DNA of 64,000 nucleotides from Hartmannibacter diazotrophicus (GTDB taxonomy: Bacteria; Pseudomonadota; Alphaproteobacteria; Rhizobiales; Pleomorphomonadaceae), in contig NZ_LT960614.1 in NCBI RefSeq assembly GCF_900231165.1, positions 1,300,550 through 1,364,549 on the forward strand. Reading direction: 5' to 3'. Positions 35,673 through 43,899 of this stretch are shown here, piece by piece (position 1 is the stretch's first letter; each line of letters opens with the position of its first letter). Made by a program: the position numbers and the translations under genes. The notes beneath the pieces are model-generated. The model ran no database searches. It was not told the origin of the DNA and worked only from the letters and a program-made list of their open reading frames with translations.

Positions 35673-36323
35673 TCAATCCCACTCGACATCGAAGCGGCGC
35701 ACCAGCGTATCGATCTGCTCCGAACTCAGGAACCGCGCGCCGAGACCACGGGTGAGCAATGTCAGCTTTGCAGTCTCCTCCAGTTCCTCCATCGCGTAGA
35801 CGGCTGCCTCCAGATCCTTGCCCGCGACGACCGGTCCGTGATGGGCGAGCACCACCGCGCTGCGACGGCCGGCAAGGCCCCGGATCGCGTCGCCCATCGC
35901 CGGATCGCCCGGCATGTAATAGGGCAGGAGCTTGACCTTGCCGAGCCGCATGATGCCGTAGGCGGTGAGAGGCGGCAGCAGGTTGTCCGGGTCCGTGTCC
36001 GGCAGGACGGAGAGGGCGACCGAATGGGCCGAGTGCAGGTGGACGACGGCGCCGGCCTTTGCCCCCCGCGTCTCGTAGAAGGCGCTGTGTAGCGGCATTT
36101 CCTTCGTCGGCTTGTCGCCGGAAACGAGCGTCATCGAGGCATCGAAAAGGCTGAGCCGTGACGGATCGAGACGGCCGAAGCTCGACCCGGTGGGCGTCAC
36201 CAGCAGCCGTCCATCCGAAAGCCGGGCCGAGATGTTGCCGCTCGACCCGCCGGTCAGCCCCCGGTCGTAGATGGACTTCGCCATTTCGCAGATCTGCTCG
36301 CGCAGGCGCGCTTCCTCGCTCAT
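35673..36323 (-). CDS. otnC: 3-oxo-tetronate 4-phosphate decarboxylase (class II aldolase family)
   Basis: Class II aldolase/adducin-fold, Zn-dependent enzyme of 216 aa, predicted to decarboxylate 3-oxo-tetronate 4-phosphate to dihydroxyacetone phosphate. Visible elements: GGSSGNISARL (phosphate loop), VHLHSAHS with two zinc His residues, and LAHHGPVVAG with the third. It starts at MSEEARLREQ and overlaps otnK by 4 bp. The order ltnD-otnK-otnC matches L-threonate catabolic operons. Confidence 0.88.
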   Translation of the reverse strand: MSEEARLREQICEMAKSIYDRGLTGGSSGNISARLSDGRLLVTPTGSSFGRLDPSRLSLFDASMTLVSGDKPTKEMPLHSAFYETRGAKAGAVVHLHSAHSVALSVLPDTDPDNLLPPLTAYGIMRLGKVKLLPYYMPGDPAMGDAIRGLAGRRSAVVLAHHGPVVAGKDLEAAVYAMEELEETAKLTLLTRGLGARFLSSEQIDTLVRRFDVEWD

Positions 36324-37594
36324 CGCTCGTCCAGCCTTTCGAACGCGTCGGTGAAGAAGGTCTCCTTGCCGAAGTTGCCGGATTTGAGGGCCAGCGCCAC
36401 CGGCTCGCCGGAAATCTCGGCGAACGTCCATGGAACTCCGGGCGCGATTTCCGCGTCGACCGCAAGGCGGCTGACGCCAAGCGCCTTCGTGACCGCTCCC
36501 GATGTCTCGCCGCCGGCAACGACGAACCGGCGCACGCCATGCGCAAAGGCGTCGACGGCGATGTCTGCCAGCGCCTCTTCGACGATCTGGCCCGCGCGGC
36601 CGACACCGAGCGCCTCCTGCGCTGCGCGGACCTCATCGGGCTCCGCCGTGGCATAGATGAGCGGCGCGCGTCCGGATGGCTGGTCGGCAAGCCAGGCCCG
36701 CGCCGCCGCCGTGCCGTCCTTCGCCAGCGCGAGAGGGTCAAGCTTGAAGCCCGGCGCCCGGTCCAGATAGGCCGCGACCTGTGCCCGGCTCATCGCCGAG
36801 CAGCTGCCGGAAAGAACGACGGCCTTCTCCGCAATCGGGGGATGGTTCGCCTCGCCGCTGTCGCGCGAGAGCAGCCCGTCCTCCCGGTAGAGGGTGGGTA
36901 GCGGCCGGGCGATGGCGCTGCCGCCCGTTACCAGCGTCATGTCTTTGCAGGCGCGGGCGATGGTTTCGAGGTCGGCATCCGAGATGGCATCGGTGATGAC
37001 ATGCGCAATGCCGTCGTGACGAAGCTGCGCCAGATACCCCCCCAGCGCCGTGGGGCCTGCGGCGACAACGGCCCGGTCGGCCAAACCGACCTTGCCCTCC
37101 ACCTGAGGATCGAGAAGACGCATGAGATTGCTGTCGCGCATCGGCGTCAGCGGATGGTCCTTCATCGGGCTTTCGGAAAGCAGCTGCCGGCCGACGAAGA
37201 GGTGGCCCATGTAGACGCTGCGCCCGTTTTCCGGGAAGGCGGGACAGTAGATCGTTTGCTCCGCGCCAAGGTCGGCCATCAGCGCTTCGGCGACGGGACC
37301 GATATTGCCCTCGGGCGTACTGTCGAAGGTCGAGCAGTATTTCCAGAAGAACCGCCGGGCGCCGGCCTGCCGCAGCCAGGCAAGGGCCGCACGGCAGTCG
37401 CGGATCGCCTCGTCCACGGGCGCTGTCCGGCATTTCAGGGCGATGACCTCGAAGGGGGCGCAGTCCTCGGGACGGGCCGGCTCGCCCGGCACGCCGATGC
37501 GGAGCGAAACCTTGGCTCCGCTTCGCGCCAGAAGCCCGGCAAGGTCCGTTGCGCCGGTGAAATCGTCGGCGATGCAGCCGAGCAGCGTCGTCAT
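36320..37594 (-). CDS. otnK: 3-oxo-tetronate kinase (DUF1537 four-carbon acid sugar kinase)
   Basis: ATP-dependent kinase of 424 aa that phosphorylates 3-oxo-tetronate. It begins MTTLLGCIADDFTGATD, the family's N-terminal signature; KYCSTFDSTPEGNIG lies near residue 100, and the C-terminal domain has VVAGGETSGAV, the ATP-binding Gly motif. It overlaps otnC and ltnD by 4 bp each, so all three are translationally coupled. Four-carbon specificity is by family and operon. Confidence 0.9.
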   Translation of the reverse strand: MTTLLGCIADDFTGATDLAGLLARSGAKVSLRIGVPGEPARPEDCAPFEVIALKCRTAPVDEAIRDCRAALAWLRQAGARRFFWKYCSTFDSTPEGNIGPVAEALMADLGAEQTIYCPAFPENGRSVYMGHLFVGRQLLSESPMKDHPLTPMRDSNLMRLLDPQVEGKVGLADRAVVAAGPTALGGYLAQLRHDGIAHVITDAISDADLETIARACKDMTLVTGGSAIARPLPTLYREDGLLSRDSGEANHPPIAEKAVVLSGSCSAMSRAQVAAYLDRAPGFKLDPLALAKDGTAAARAWLADQPSGRAPLIYATAEPDEVRAAQEALGVGRAGQIVEEALADIAVDAFAHGVRRFVVAGGETSGAVTKALGVSRLAVDAEIAPGVPWTFAEISGEPVALALKSGNFGKETFFTDAFERLDER

Positions 37595-38517
37595 GACGCC
37601 TTGTCCTTCTCCGGCGCGCGGCCGGGCGCCGGCATGCCGACCTTGTCGGCCAGCATCTTGGCGAGCATTGCGTCGTCCTCGCGGCCCATGCCGGCCGCGC
37701 TTGCTTCCTGGAAAAGCGACAAGGCGGCCTCGGTGATGACGGTGGGAAAGCCGAAGGCGGCCGCCTCGTCCCGCACGATGCCGAGATCCTTGACGAAGAT
37801 GTCGACCGCCGAATGGGTCGCGTAGTCGCCGTCGACGATATGAATGCCCCGGTTCTCGAACATCCATGAATTGCCGGCGCTGGCGCTGATCACCTCGTGC
37901 ATGGTCTTCAGATCGATGCCGAGCCGTGCGGCGAGCGTGATCGCCTCGGCGGCCGTCGCCATGTGCACGCCCGCGAGCAACTGGTTGATCATCTTGACCC
38001 GCGCCGCCGTGCCGACCTCTTCGCCCAGCCGGAAAACGCGGGCGGAAATGGCCTCGATCGCGGGGGCAATGGCGTCGAAAGCGGCGGACGGTCCTGAGGC
38101 CATGATGGTGATTTCGCCGGCCGCGGCCCGGACGGCACCGCCCGAAACGGGCGTGTCGAGGGCGACCATACCGGCCGCTTCGAGACGCCTGGCGATGGCA
38201 ATTGCCGCGCTTGGCGCAACGGTCACGCAGTTGGCGAAGATGGTGCCGGGGCGGGCCGTCGTGACCGCGCCATTGTCGCCGAAGAGCACCGCTTCGGCCT
38301 GGGCCGCGTTGACGACATAGACAAACACGACATCAGCATCCGCGACGGCGTCTGCCGGCGAGGCGAAAGCCTTGCCGCCCTCGGCGTCGAAACGCGCGAG
38401 CACATCGGGCCGGATGTCGACCCCTCGGGTGGGTAGGCCGGCGCGCAGCAGGGAGACGGCCGCCCCCCAGCCCATGGCACCAAGGCCGATCACGGTCGAG
38501 GTCAACGGCTTGGACAT
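37591..38517 (-). CDS. ltnD: L-threonate dehydrogenase (beta-hydroxyacid dehydrogenase family)
   Basis: NAD-dependent dehydrogenase of 308 aa, predicted to oxidise L-threonate to 2-oxo-tetronate. It has the Rossmann motif VIGLGAMGWGAAV at residue 9, the DTPVSGGAVRAAAG substrate loop and the catalytic Lys in KMINQLL. It is the first gene of the operon. otnI, the isomerase that links its product to OtnK, is not found downstream in this window. D-erythronate (DenD-like) remains a possible alternative substrate. Confidence 0.83.
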   Translation of the reverse strand: MSKPLTSTVIGLGAMGWGAAVSLLRAGLPTRGVDIRPDVLARFDAEGGKAFASPADAVADADVVFVYVVNAAQAEAVLFGDNGAVTTARPGTIFANCVTVAPSAAIAIARRLEAAGMVALDTPVSGGAVRAAAGEITIMASGPSAAFDAIAPAIEAISARVFRLGEEVGTAARVKMINQLLAGVHMATAAEAITLAARLGIDLKTMHEVISASAGNSWMFENRGIHIVDGDYATHSAVDIFVKDLGIVRDEAAAFGFPTVITEAALSLFQEASAAGMGREDDAMLAKMLADKVGMPAPGRAPEKDKAS

Positions 38518-38591
38518 GATGGCTCCCCCAGCCTTTGGTCAGGCACAACGGGTTTGCCCGCAGGCCGACATGGCGATGTGTTTGTTGATCA

Positions 38592-38608
38592 GGTCCGGTA
38601 TCCAGACC
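38592..38608 (-). promoter_or_regulatory. Operator-like dyad upstream of ltnD
   Basis: The 17-bp GGTC-C-GG-TAT-CC-A-GACC is an imperfect palindrome 75 nt before the ltnD start, resembling GntR-family operators. No regulator gene is adjacent inside the window. The rest of 38518-38719 has no gene. Confidence 0.35.
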
Positions 38609-38719
38609 AGTTTCCGTCCAATAGACTGGGAGTGCCGTGGATTGTCAATCCATGCCTGCTGCACGGCTATGCCGCTGGCCTCCGGCAGAGCCAATGCCGT
38701 CAGGCCCGAACATGAAGAA

Positions 38720-38747
38720 CCCCGGTCCTGCGTTGGCAGGACCGGGG
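38720..38747 (-). terminator. Terminator of csbD
   Basis: CCCCGGTCCTGC and GCAGGACCGGGG form a perfect 12-bp stem with a GTTG loop, 26 nt after the csbD stop codon. On the minus strand TTCTTCATGTT follows. Confidence 0.75.
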
Positions 38748-38773
38748 TCATTCAAACAAACAGGAACGGAATG

Positions 38774-38971
38774 TCAGTGACGCGACATCCAGCGGTCGAT
38801 TTCCTCCTCGACCTCTTCCTTCGTCTTGCCGTATTCGGCCTGCAACTTGCCGGCCAGCTTCTCACGGTTGCCGTTGATTTCGGTGATATCGTCGTCGGTC
38901 AACTTGCCCCACTGGGCCTTTGCCGAGCCGGTCATCTCGCGCCACTTGCCTTCAATCTGATCCCAATTCAT
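38774..38971 (-). CDS. CsbD-family stress protein
   Basis: A 65-aa hydrophilic, helical protein with the CsbD pattern MNWDQIEGKWREMTGSAK, then W-G-K-L-T-D-D-D and the closing EEEIDRWMSRH. Members are abundant general-stress proteins of unknown mechanism. AAGGAG precedes the ATG. It has its own strong terminator. Confidence 0.93.
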   Translation of the reverse strand: MNWDQIEGKWREMTGSAKAQWGKLTDDDITEINGNREKLAGKLQAEYGKTKEEVEEEIDRWMSRH

Positions 38972-39085
38972 GTCGAAGCTCCTTCCTTGTCTTTTACTTC
39001 GACCATAAAACGTCGGGACCTGCCGAGAAGTTCCGCGCCCTGTGCCATGAGCGCGGGCATCCGGTCGACAATGGGGCTCGGCTGT

Positions 39086-39541
39086 TCAGCCGAAGAGGCG
39101 GGCGAAAAGGCCCTTCTTCGGCTCGGCCACGGGAACCTTGGCCGCCGCGTCCTTCATGACCGTCGCAACGGTGACGTAGGTCTCCGTCCACGCATCCTTG
39201 AGTTCCGGCGTCCAGGCGTCGCCAAGACCTTTTTCGAGCGTGTAGAGCAGCGTCGATCCGACCGTGTCGTAGTGCTCCGGCTTGACGCCGTAGGCGACAT
39301 GCTTGGCGCCGAGTTCCTGCACCACCGGCAGGATGGTCTGGACCTGATGCAGGTTCTGGACGGCAACGCCCAGCGTCTTCATCAGCTTGCCCTTCTGGTC
39401 CGACATGTCGGCCGGAAACATCGAGCGAACCTCGGGGGCCACTTCGAAGAGGCGGTTGTAGAAGATGTCGGCGGCGGCGTCGGCGATCGGAGCGACTTTC
39501 TGGAAGCTCTCCTGGACGAGTTTGACTTGTTCGGGGGTCAT
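39086..39541 (-). CDS. Single-domain bacterial globin
   Basis: A 151-aa heme protein of the Vitreoscilla hemoglobin/flavohemoglobin-globin type. Features: ESFQKVAPIADAAADIFYNRLF (A-B helices, Tyr28 near B10), Phe42 at CD1 in MFPADM, and the proximal His81 in GAKHVAYGVKPEHY followed by a conserved Tyr-Val-Glu-type helix. There is no reductase domain. It may bind O2 or NO. GAGGAT precedes the ATG. It sits next to a c-heme redox operon on the same strand. Confidence 0.9.
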   Translation of the reverse strand: MTPEQVKLVQESFQKVAPIADAAADIFYNRLFEVAPEVRSMFPADMSDQKGKLMKTLGVAVQNLHQVQTILPVVQELGAKHVAYGVKPEHYDTVGSTLLYTLEKGLGDAWTPELKDAWTETYVTVATVMKDAAAKVPVAEPKKGLFARLFG

Positions 39542-39646
39542 GTCGGGATCCTCTTGGGTCTCATGGCATCGGCCTTGCGGCAGTTGGCGTCGGGGTGCCC
39601 CGCGGCTGGGAGAACCGCGGAGCGGAATGTTTCCTTCTGGCGGCGA

Positions 39647-40225
39647 TCAACTGTCGACGGGAATGCGAATCACGACACCGCCCATCACGTCATCGAGCTT
39701 GAAGTCGGTCTTCGGCGAATCCTTGTGAGAATTGTGGCAGGAGACGCAGCCCTTGGCGACGGCGACATCGGCATACACGGCGGTGAAATACTTTTGCCCG
39801 CCGAGTTCTTCTTCGCCGTAGTAGGCCTCTCCCGGATTGTCGTTGACGAATTCGAGGCCTGCCTTCTCGACATCGGTGCGCGGGCCGTTCTGCTTGTTGA
39901 TCGGCCAGAGCGATAGCAGTGAGTAGGAGAAGGCGTCGGTCTTGTCGGCGACCAGTTCCGCGCCGAAGCGGAACATCTGCGCCGGCAGCGGCGCGGCGAC
40001 GTCATCCTCGAAGAACTCGGACGCCTTGATGACCTTGTGGTCGATCGTCAGGCGCCCGATGATCATCTTGGTGTAGACCTCGCGGTCGGAGGCCATCACC
40101 GCATGCAGCATGTCGGTGACGAGCTTCGGCTCGATGCCGTCCGCGAACACGGTGTTCGAAAGTCCGACCAGCATGCCGGCACCGACGGTGGTGCCGACGA
40201 GTGTCTTGAATACGGTCCTCTTCAT
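39647..40225 (-). CDS. Periplasmic c-heme protein, Tll0287-like (DUF3365)
   Basis: A 192-aa exported protein with a signal peptide ending ...NTVFA and one heme-c motif, CVSCH (160-164), followed by NSH. Flanking residues (a YFTAVYADVAVAKGC strand before, GGVVIRIPV after) follow the Tll0287-like heme domain pattern of DUF3365. Heme is probably attached in the periplasm. AGGAGGGG precedes the ATG. It is the last gene of an operon with the multiheme cytochrome and the fused flavoprotein, 65 nt downstream of the cytochrome gene. Confidence 0.82.
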   Translation of the reverse strand: MKRTVFKTLVGTTVGAGMLVGLSNTVFADGIEPKLVTDMLHAVMASDREVYTKMIIGRLTIDHKVIKASEFFEDDVAAPLPAQMFRFGAELVADKTDAFSYSLLSLWPINKQNGPRTDVEKAGLEFVNDNPGEAYYGEEELGGQKYFTAVYADVAVAKGCVSCHNSHKDSPKTDFKLDDVMGGVVIRIPVDS

Positions 40226-40290
40226 CACTATCCCCTCCTGATTGCACCTAGTGTGCGATAGTGCACGGGGAAGACCCTGGGGTTTGGCGA

Positions 40291-41853
40291 TCACTTGGTC
40301 TTCTCCGTGCGGCTGACTGCCCAATCGATGCTTTCGATGTGCAGCGTTGGATGCCCGTTGAAATTGCTGGCAACGAGCCCCGGGTCGGCAAGCGCGTCGA
40401 GCGAGTACTGCAGGCTGTGACAGCTGAGGCAGACCGGCCGGATCATCTTCTCGTTCGGGCGCAGGGTTGTGTTCTGATTGTGCTCGGTGGTGACGCCGCG
40501 CCGGCTCTCGATCTTCGGCATGTGGCAGTCGGCGCAGGAAACCCCGCTTCCCGGCTCGCCCGTTCCGACAAGCTCCGCCTGCCAGAGCCGGTAGTGCGGC
40601 GAGGTGAAATAGGCACGGGTGTGGTCGTCGTCGTGGCAGGAGGCGCAGGCCTCGACGGCCGCCACCTTCAGGTCCACCTCGTGCGGCTTGTGACAGGCGT
40701 TGCAGGTGCCGGTCATGCGGTCCTGGGCGTCCGGCTTCATCGGGATTAGCGCCTCCGAAACCGGCATGGCGCCGAGCGGTTCATCCTTGAAGACTTTGGC
40801 CGCAACCTCGGTGAGGACGCCGAGATCCGGTGCGTCCTCGCGGGGGCCGGGCAGCTTCGGGTGGAAGCGCATGCCATGCTTGCCCTCGCGGAAGCTGGCG
40901 GCCTCGGGCTTGTGACAGCTCTGGCAGACGTCGAGGCCGGGGCTTTCGATCCAGTTCGCCGCGATCACAGCAACGTCGCCGGCCTCCGTGCCCTCCAGCT
41001 TCGGCGCATGGCAGCCGGCGCAGTTGACGCCGCCGCGCGCGTGCCCGGAGCCCGCCCAGGCGGCAACGGCCTCTTGGGTGAGCAAGGCCGGCGGGGCCAC
41101 GGCATCGCCGGCAAGAAGGACCTTGGCGAGCGCCTCCTTGGCGGCCTCCGCCGGGTCGTCGCCATCGTCGGACTTGGCCTTTTCCAGATAGGCGGTCAGT
41201 GCCGCGAGCGGATCGTCGCTCTTCATGGCCGTCAACACGGCCGGAACGGCCCGGCTCTGCGCGGCAAACGGCATCACCGGATGGTCTGCGAAGTCCGGCA
41301 TGCCGGCATGCTTGACGAGGAATTCCTCGTAGAGCGCCGTGTTGTCGTGGAAGTTGTGGCACCCGGCGCTGGCGCATGAGGTGAACTCGAGGCCCTTGTG
41401 GGTCGGCCGCTCCTTTTCGATGTCGTCGTGGCAGGCGAGGCAGTAGTCCATCGGCTGGGTGACGGCGATCGCGCGGGTCACCTCCGGCACGTGCTCGGCG
41501 TGGCAGGTGGTGCAGAAGAGGGCGTCGAGCTTCTCGCGCCGGTCGGCGTTGCGCGGGTCGCGGAATTTCTTCACCGGGTGGGAATCGTTGGCAAGCTTCA
41601 GCTCCGCCTCGTGGCAGGTGAGGCAGGCCTTGTTCATGTCCTTCTCGACCTTCGCCTTGTCGGCGAAGAAGCCGGAGGTGTGGCAGGCACCGCATTCCAT
41701 CTCGATCTGGTGATGCGCGCCGGTCGTCTTGCCGATCAGCAGGAACTGCCGTCCGCCGCCGACGAAGACGATGCCGGCGACCGCCGTGCCGGCAACGAGT
41801 GTTGCCAGCAGCCAGATGGTCCAGAGGAGCTTGTTGGCGGGAAGACGCAACAC
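40291..41853 (-). CDS. Membrane-anchored multiheme cytochrome c (11 heme motifs)
   Basis: A 520-aa protein with one N-terminal membrane helix (~10-32) and no cleavage site, then a periplasmic body. Ten canonical CXXCH motifs start at residues 54, 77, 114, 138, 278, 310, 384, 403, 440 and 475; an unusual CX4CH (CASAGCH) is at 160. A heme-free, Ala/Lys-rich segment (~185-270) separates the first five from the last six, suggesting two modules. It resembles NapC-like and octaheme cytochromes only in general layout; I cannot name the substrate. It starts 6 nt after the flavoprotein gene ends. Confidence 0.85.
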   Translation of the reverse strand: MLRLPANKLLWTIWLLATLVAGTAVAGIVFVGGGRQFLLIGKTTGAHHQIEMECGACHTSGFFADKAKVEKDMNKACLTCHEAELKLANDSHPVKKFRDPRNADRREKLDALFCTTCHAEHVPEVTRAIAVTQPMDYCLACHDDIEKERPTHKGLEFTSCASAGCHNFHDNTALYEEFLVKHAGMPDFADHPVMPFAAQSRAVPAVLTAMKSDDPLAALTAYLEKAKSDDGDDPAEAAKEALAKVLLAGDAVAPPALLTQEAVAAWAGSGHARGGVNCAGCHAPKLEGTEAGDVAVIAANWIESPGLDVCQSCHKPEAASFREGKHGMRFHPKLPGPREDAPDLGVLTEVAAKVFKDEPLGAMPVSEALIPMKPDAQDRMTGTCNACHKPHEVDLKVAAVEACASCHDDDHTRAYFTSPHYRLWQAELVGTGEPGSGVSCADCHMPKIESRRGVTTEHNQNTTLRPNEKMIRPVCLSCHSLQYSLDALADPGLVASNFNGHPTLHIESIDWAVSRTEKTK

Positions 41854-41859
41854 CGGACC

Positions 41860-43899
41860 TCAGTAGCTGTAGACGGCGAGAATGTGGGCGAGGATCAGGA
41901 CGGGCAGGGGCCAGAGCGCGAGGATGTGGATCCAGGTCGGTAGCTTCTGCGGTGCGCTCTTGGACCCGACGAGATCGCGTTCCCTGAGTTCGTGCTCGCC
42001 GCCAGTGACGAGACCGGCGAGAGCGCCGAAGAGAAGCGCCGTCAGGAAACTCGCCATCAGCCAGAAATTGAGGTTCGAGCCGAGCCGGAAGCCCGTATGC
42101 CAGACGAGCACGCCGGCGGCGGAAAGACCGATGGCAAGATGGACGAGCCGCCAGCCGTTGTAGCCGCCAAGTTTGGAGAAGAGCCGGATGCGCTTGCGCA
42201 GGCCGAGGATCGCGGCGGCGGCCGTCAGGCCAAGCAGGATATAGCCCGACCATTGCTTGAAGATCGTGTCGAACCAGAGCTTGGTCAGCAGTTCGCCGAT
42301 GACGAAATGCTCCGGCAGGGCGATGCGCGGCAAGGTCCAGGAGGCGAGCGCCATGATGCCGGCCGCCGAGGAAAGGCCGACCAGCCATTTCCACCACCGG
42401 ACCGGTTCCGGTCTGGCGTCGCCCGCTCCCAAAAGATCCTGCACGTGCATGGTGCAGGTGCCGCAGACCGAATTGGCGCTGGTGGCGCTGCGCACCTCGT
42501 CGAGGGTCGTCGCTCCCATGGTGACCGCATCGAGGATCGCGCCCTTGGTCACCCCGGTGCAGTTGCACACGATCGCCTCGCGCGGCCAGGCTCCAGGACC
42601 GTCCTCCGCCTCGCGCCAGAGCCGCCCGGTGCGCGAAAAGGAACGCAGGGTCAGGAAGCCGATCCGGGCGCGGCGGGTGACGGCCTGCTGCAACCGCGTT
42701 GCCTCCGGCCAGTCGCCGACGCCGAGCGCGGCGACGATCCGTCCACGGTCGACGAAGAGGCGGCGATAGAGACCCTGCTCTGCATCTGCGAAGACATGAC
42801 TGCCGACGCCCGGCTGCTGCGCGATCGACTCAAAGTCGCCGATGGAGAAGACGTCGACGCCGAGGATCTTGAGCTTGGTGGCAAGCACGGACCCTTCATA
42901 GGGCACGGGCTGACCCGTGATCGAGGCGGCAGCGGCGATCGCCTGGTCGAAGCCGGGGCCGACGAGCCCGTAGACCATGCCGGCATGCTCGGCGCATTCG
43001 CCGACGGCATAGATGTCCGGATCGGATGTCCGCATTTCGTCGTCGACCATGACGCCGCGATTGAAGTGAAGGCCGATCGCGGAGGGAAGCTGGGTGTTGG
43101 CACGCACGCCGGTGCACACGATCACGGTGTCGGCGGCAAGGCTGCTGTCGTCGCCAAGCGTGACGCCCTCGACGCGCGCCGTACCGTCGATCGACTTGAT
43201 CCGCTCGCCGGTTCGGACCGTGACGCCGAGTGCCTCGATGCGGGCCTTCAGGGCCGCGCCGCCAGCTTCGTCGAGCTGGCGCGGCATCAGGCGGCTTTCA
43301 TGTTCGACGACGGTGACATGGGCGCCGCGCCGGCTCATGCCCCGCGCGGCTTCAAGGCCGAGCAGCCCGCCGCCGATGACGATCACCTTCCGGGCGGACA
43401 TCGAGCGGGCGATCAGCGCCTCGGTGTCGGAAAGGTTGCGGAAGGCGTAGACGCCGGTGAGATCCTTGCCCGGAATGCCGGGAATGAAGGCGCGCGAACC
43501 GAGCGCCAGCACCAGCTTGGAATAGTCCATCGTCCGGCCGGTGGAGGTCAGGATCCGATGGTTCTCGCGGTCGACGTCGACGATCGAGACGCCGTCGTAG
43601 CGGTCCACGCGTCCGGGGCCGGGAAAGCGTTCGGGCAGGTTGACCTGGCCGAGCTGGGAATCGCCGGCCAGCAGCGGCGTCAGCTTGACCCGATTGTAGG
43701 GTTTCCAGCGCTCGGCATTGAAGATGACGACCCGCTTGCCCTTGCGCGAGAGCTCCTGCGCGATGCGCACGCCAACGGGACCGGCACCGGCCACGATCAC
43801 GGGGGCATCCGGTGCCGCGGTGATAGCACCGGCGTCGACGAACGCCGGCGGCGCCACGTCGGGCGTAATATCGATGCCAAGGGATGCGGCCATGGTCAT
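41860..43899 (-). CDS. NirB-like FAD/NAD(P) oxidoreductase fused to [2Fe-2S] and membrane cytochrome-b-like domains
   Basis: A 679-aa fusion in three parts. Residues ~33-420 are a pyridine nucleotide-disulfide oxidoreductase with VAGAGPVGVR (FAD, ~37) and VIGGGLLGLEAA (NAD(P), ~174), like the N-terminus of NirB. Residues ~443-490 are a BFD-type [2Fe-2S] domain with Cys445, Cys447, Cys479 and Cys482 (CNC...CGTC). Residues ~503-679 hold five membrane helices with His587, His601, His658 and His672 as possible heme b ligands. It would link cytosolic NAD(P)H to a membrane electron path and the multiheme cytochrome. No sulfite/nitrite reductase domain follows. It is the first gene of the operon. 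Confidence 0.82.
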   Translation of the reverse strand: MTMAASLGIDITPDVAPPAFVDAGAITAAPDAPVIVAGAGPVGVRIAQELSRKGKRVVIFNAERWKPYNRVKLTPLLAGDSQLGQVNLPERFPGPGRVDRYDGVSIVDVDRENHRILTSTGRTMDYSKLVLALGSRAFIPGIPGKDLTGVYAFRNLSDTEALIARSMSARKVIVIGGGLLGLEAARGMSRRGAHVTVVEHESRLMPRQLDEAGGAALKARIEALGVTVRTGERIKSIDGTARVEGVTLGDDSSLAADTVIVCTGVRANTQLPSAIGLHFNRGVMVDDEMRTSDPDIYAVGECAEHAGMVYGLVGPGFDQAIAAAASITGQPVPYEGSVLATKLKILGVDVFSIGDFESIAQQPGVGSHVFADAEQGLYRRLFVDRGRIVAALGVGDWPEATRLQQAVTRRARIGFLTLRSFSRTGRLWREAEDGPGAWPREAIVCNCTGVTKGAILDAVTMGATTLDEVRSATSANSVCGTCTMHVQDLLGAGDARPEPVRWWKWLVGLSSAAGIMALASWTLPRIALPEHFVIGELLTKLWFDTIFKQWSGYILLGLTAAAAILGLRKRIRLFSKLGGYNGWRLVHLAIGLSAAGVLVWHTGFRLGSNLNFWLMASFLTALLFGALAGLVTGGEHELRERDLVGSKSAPQKLPTWIHILALWPLPVLILAHILAVYSY

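Noticed and set aside
38539-38751. 70-codon minus-strand frame upstream of ltnD
   Set aside because: It covers the csbD terminator and the operator region; no ribosome site or family pattern.
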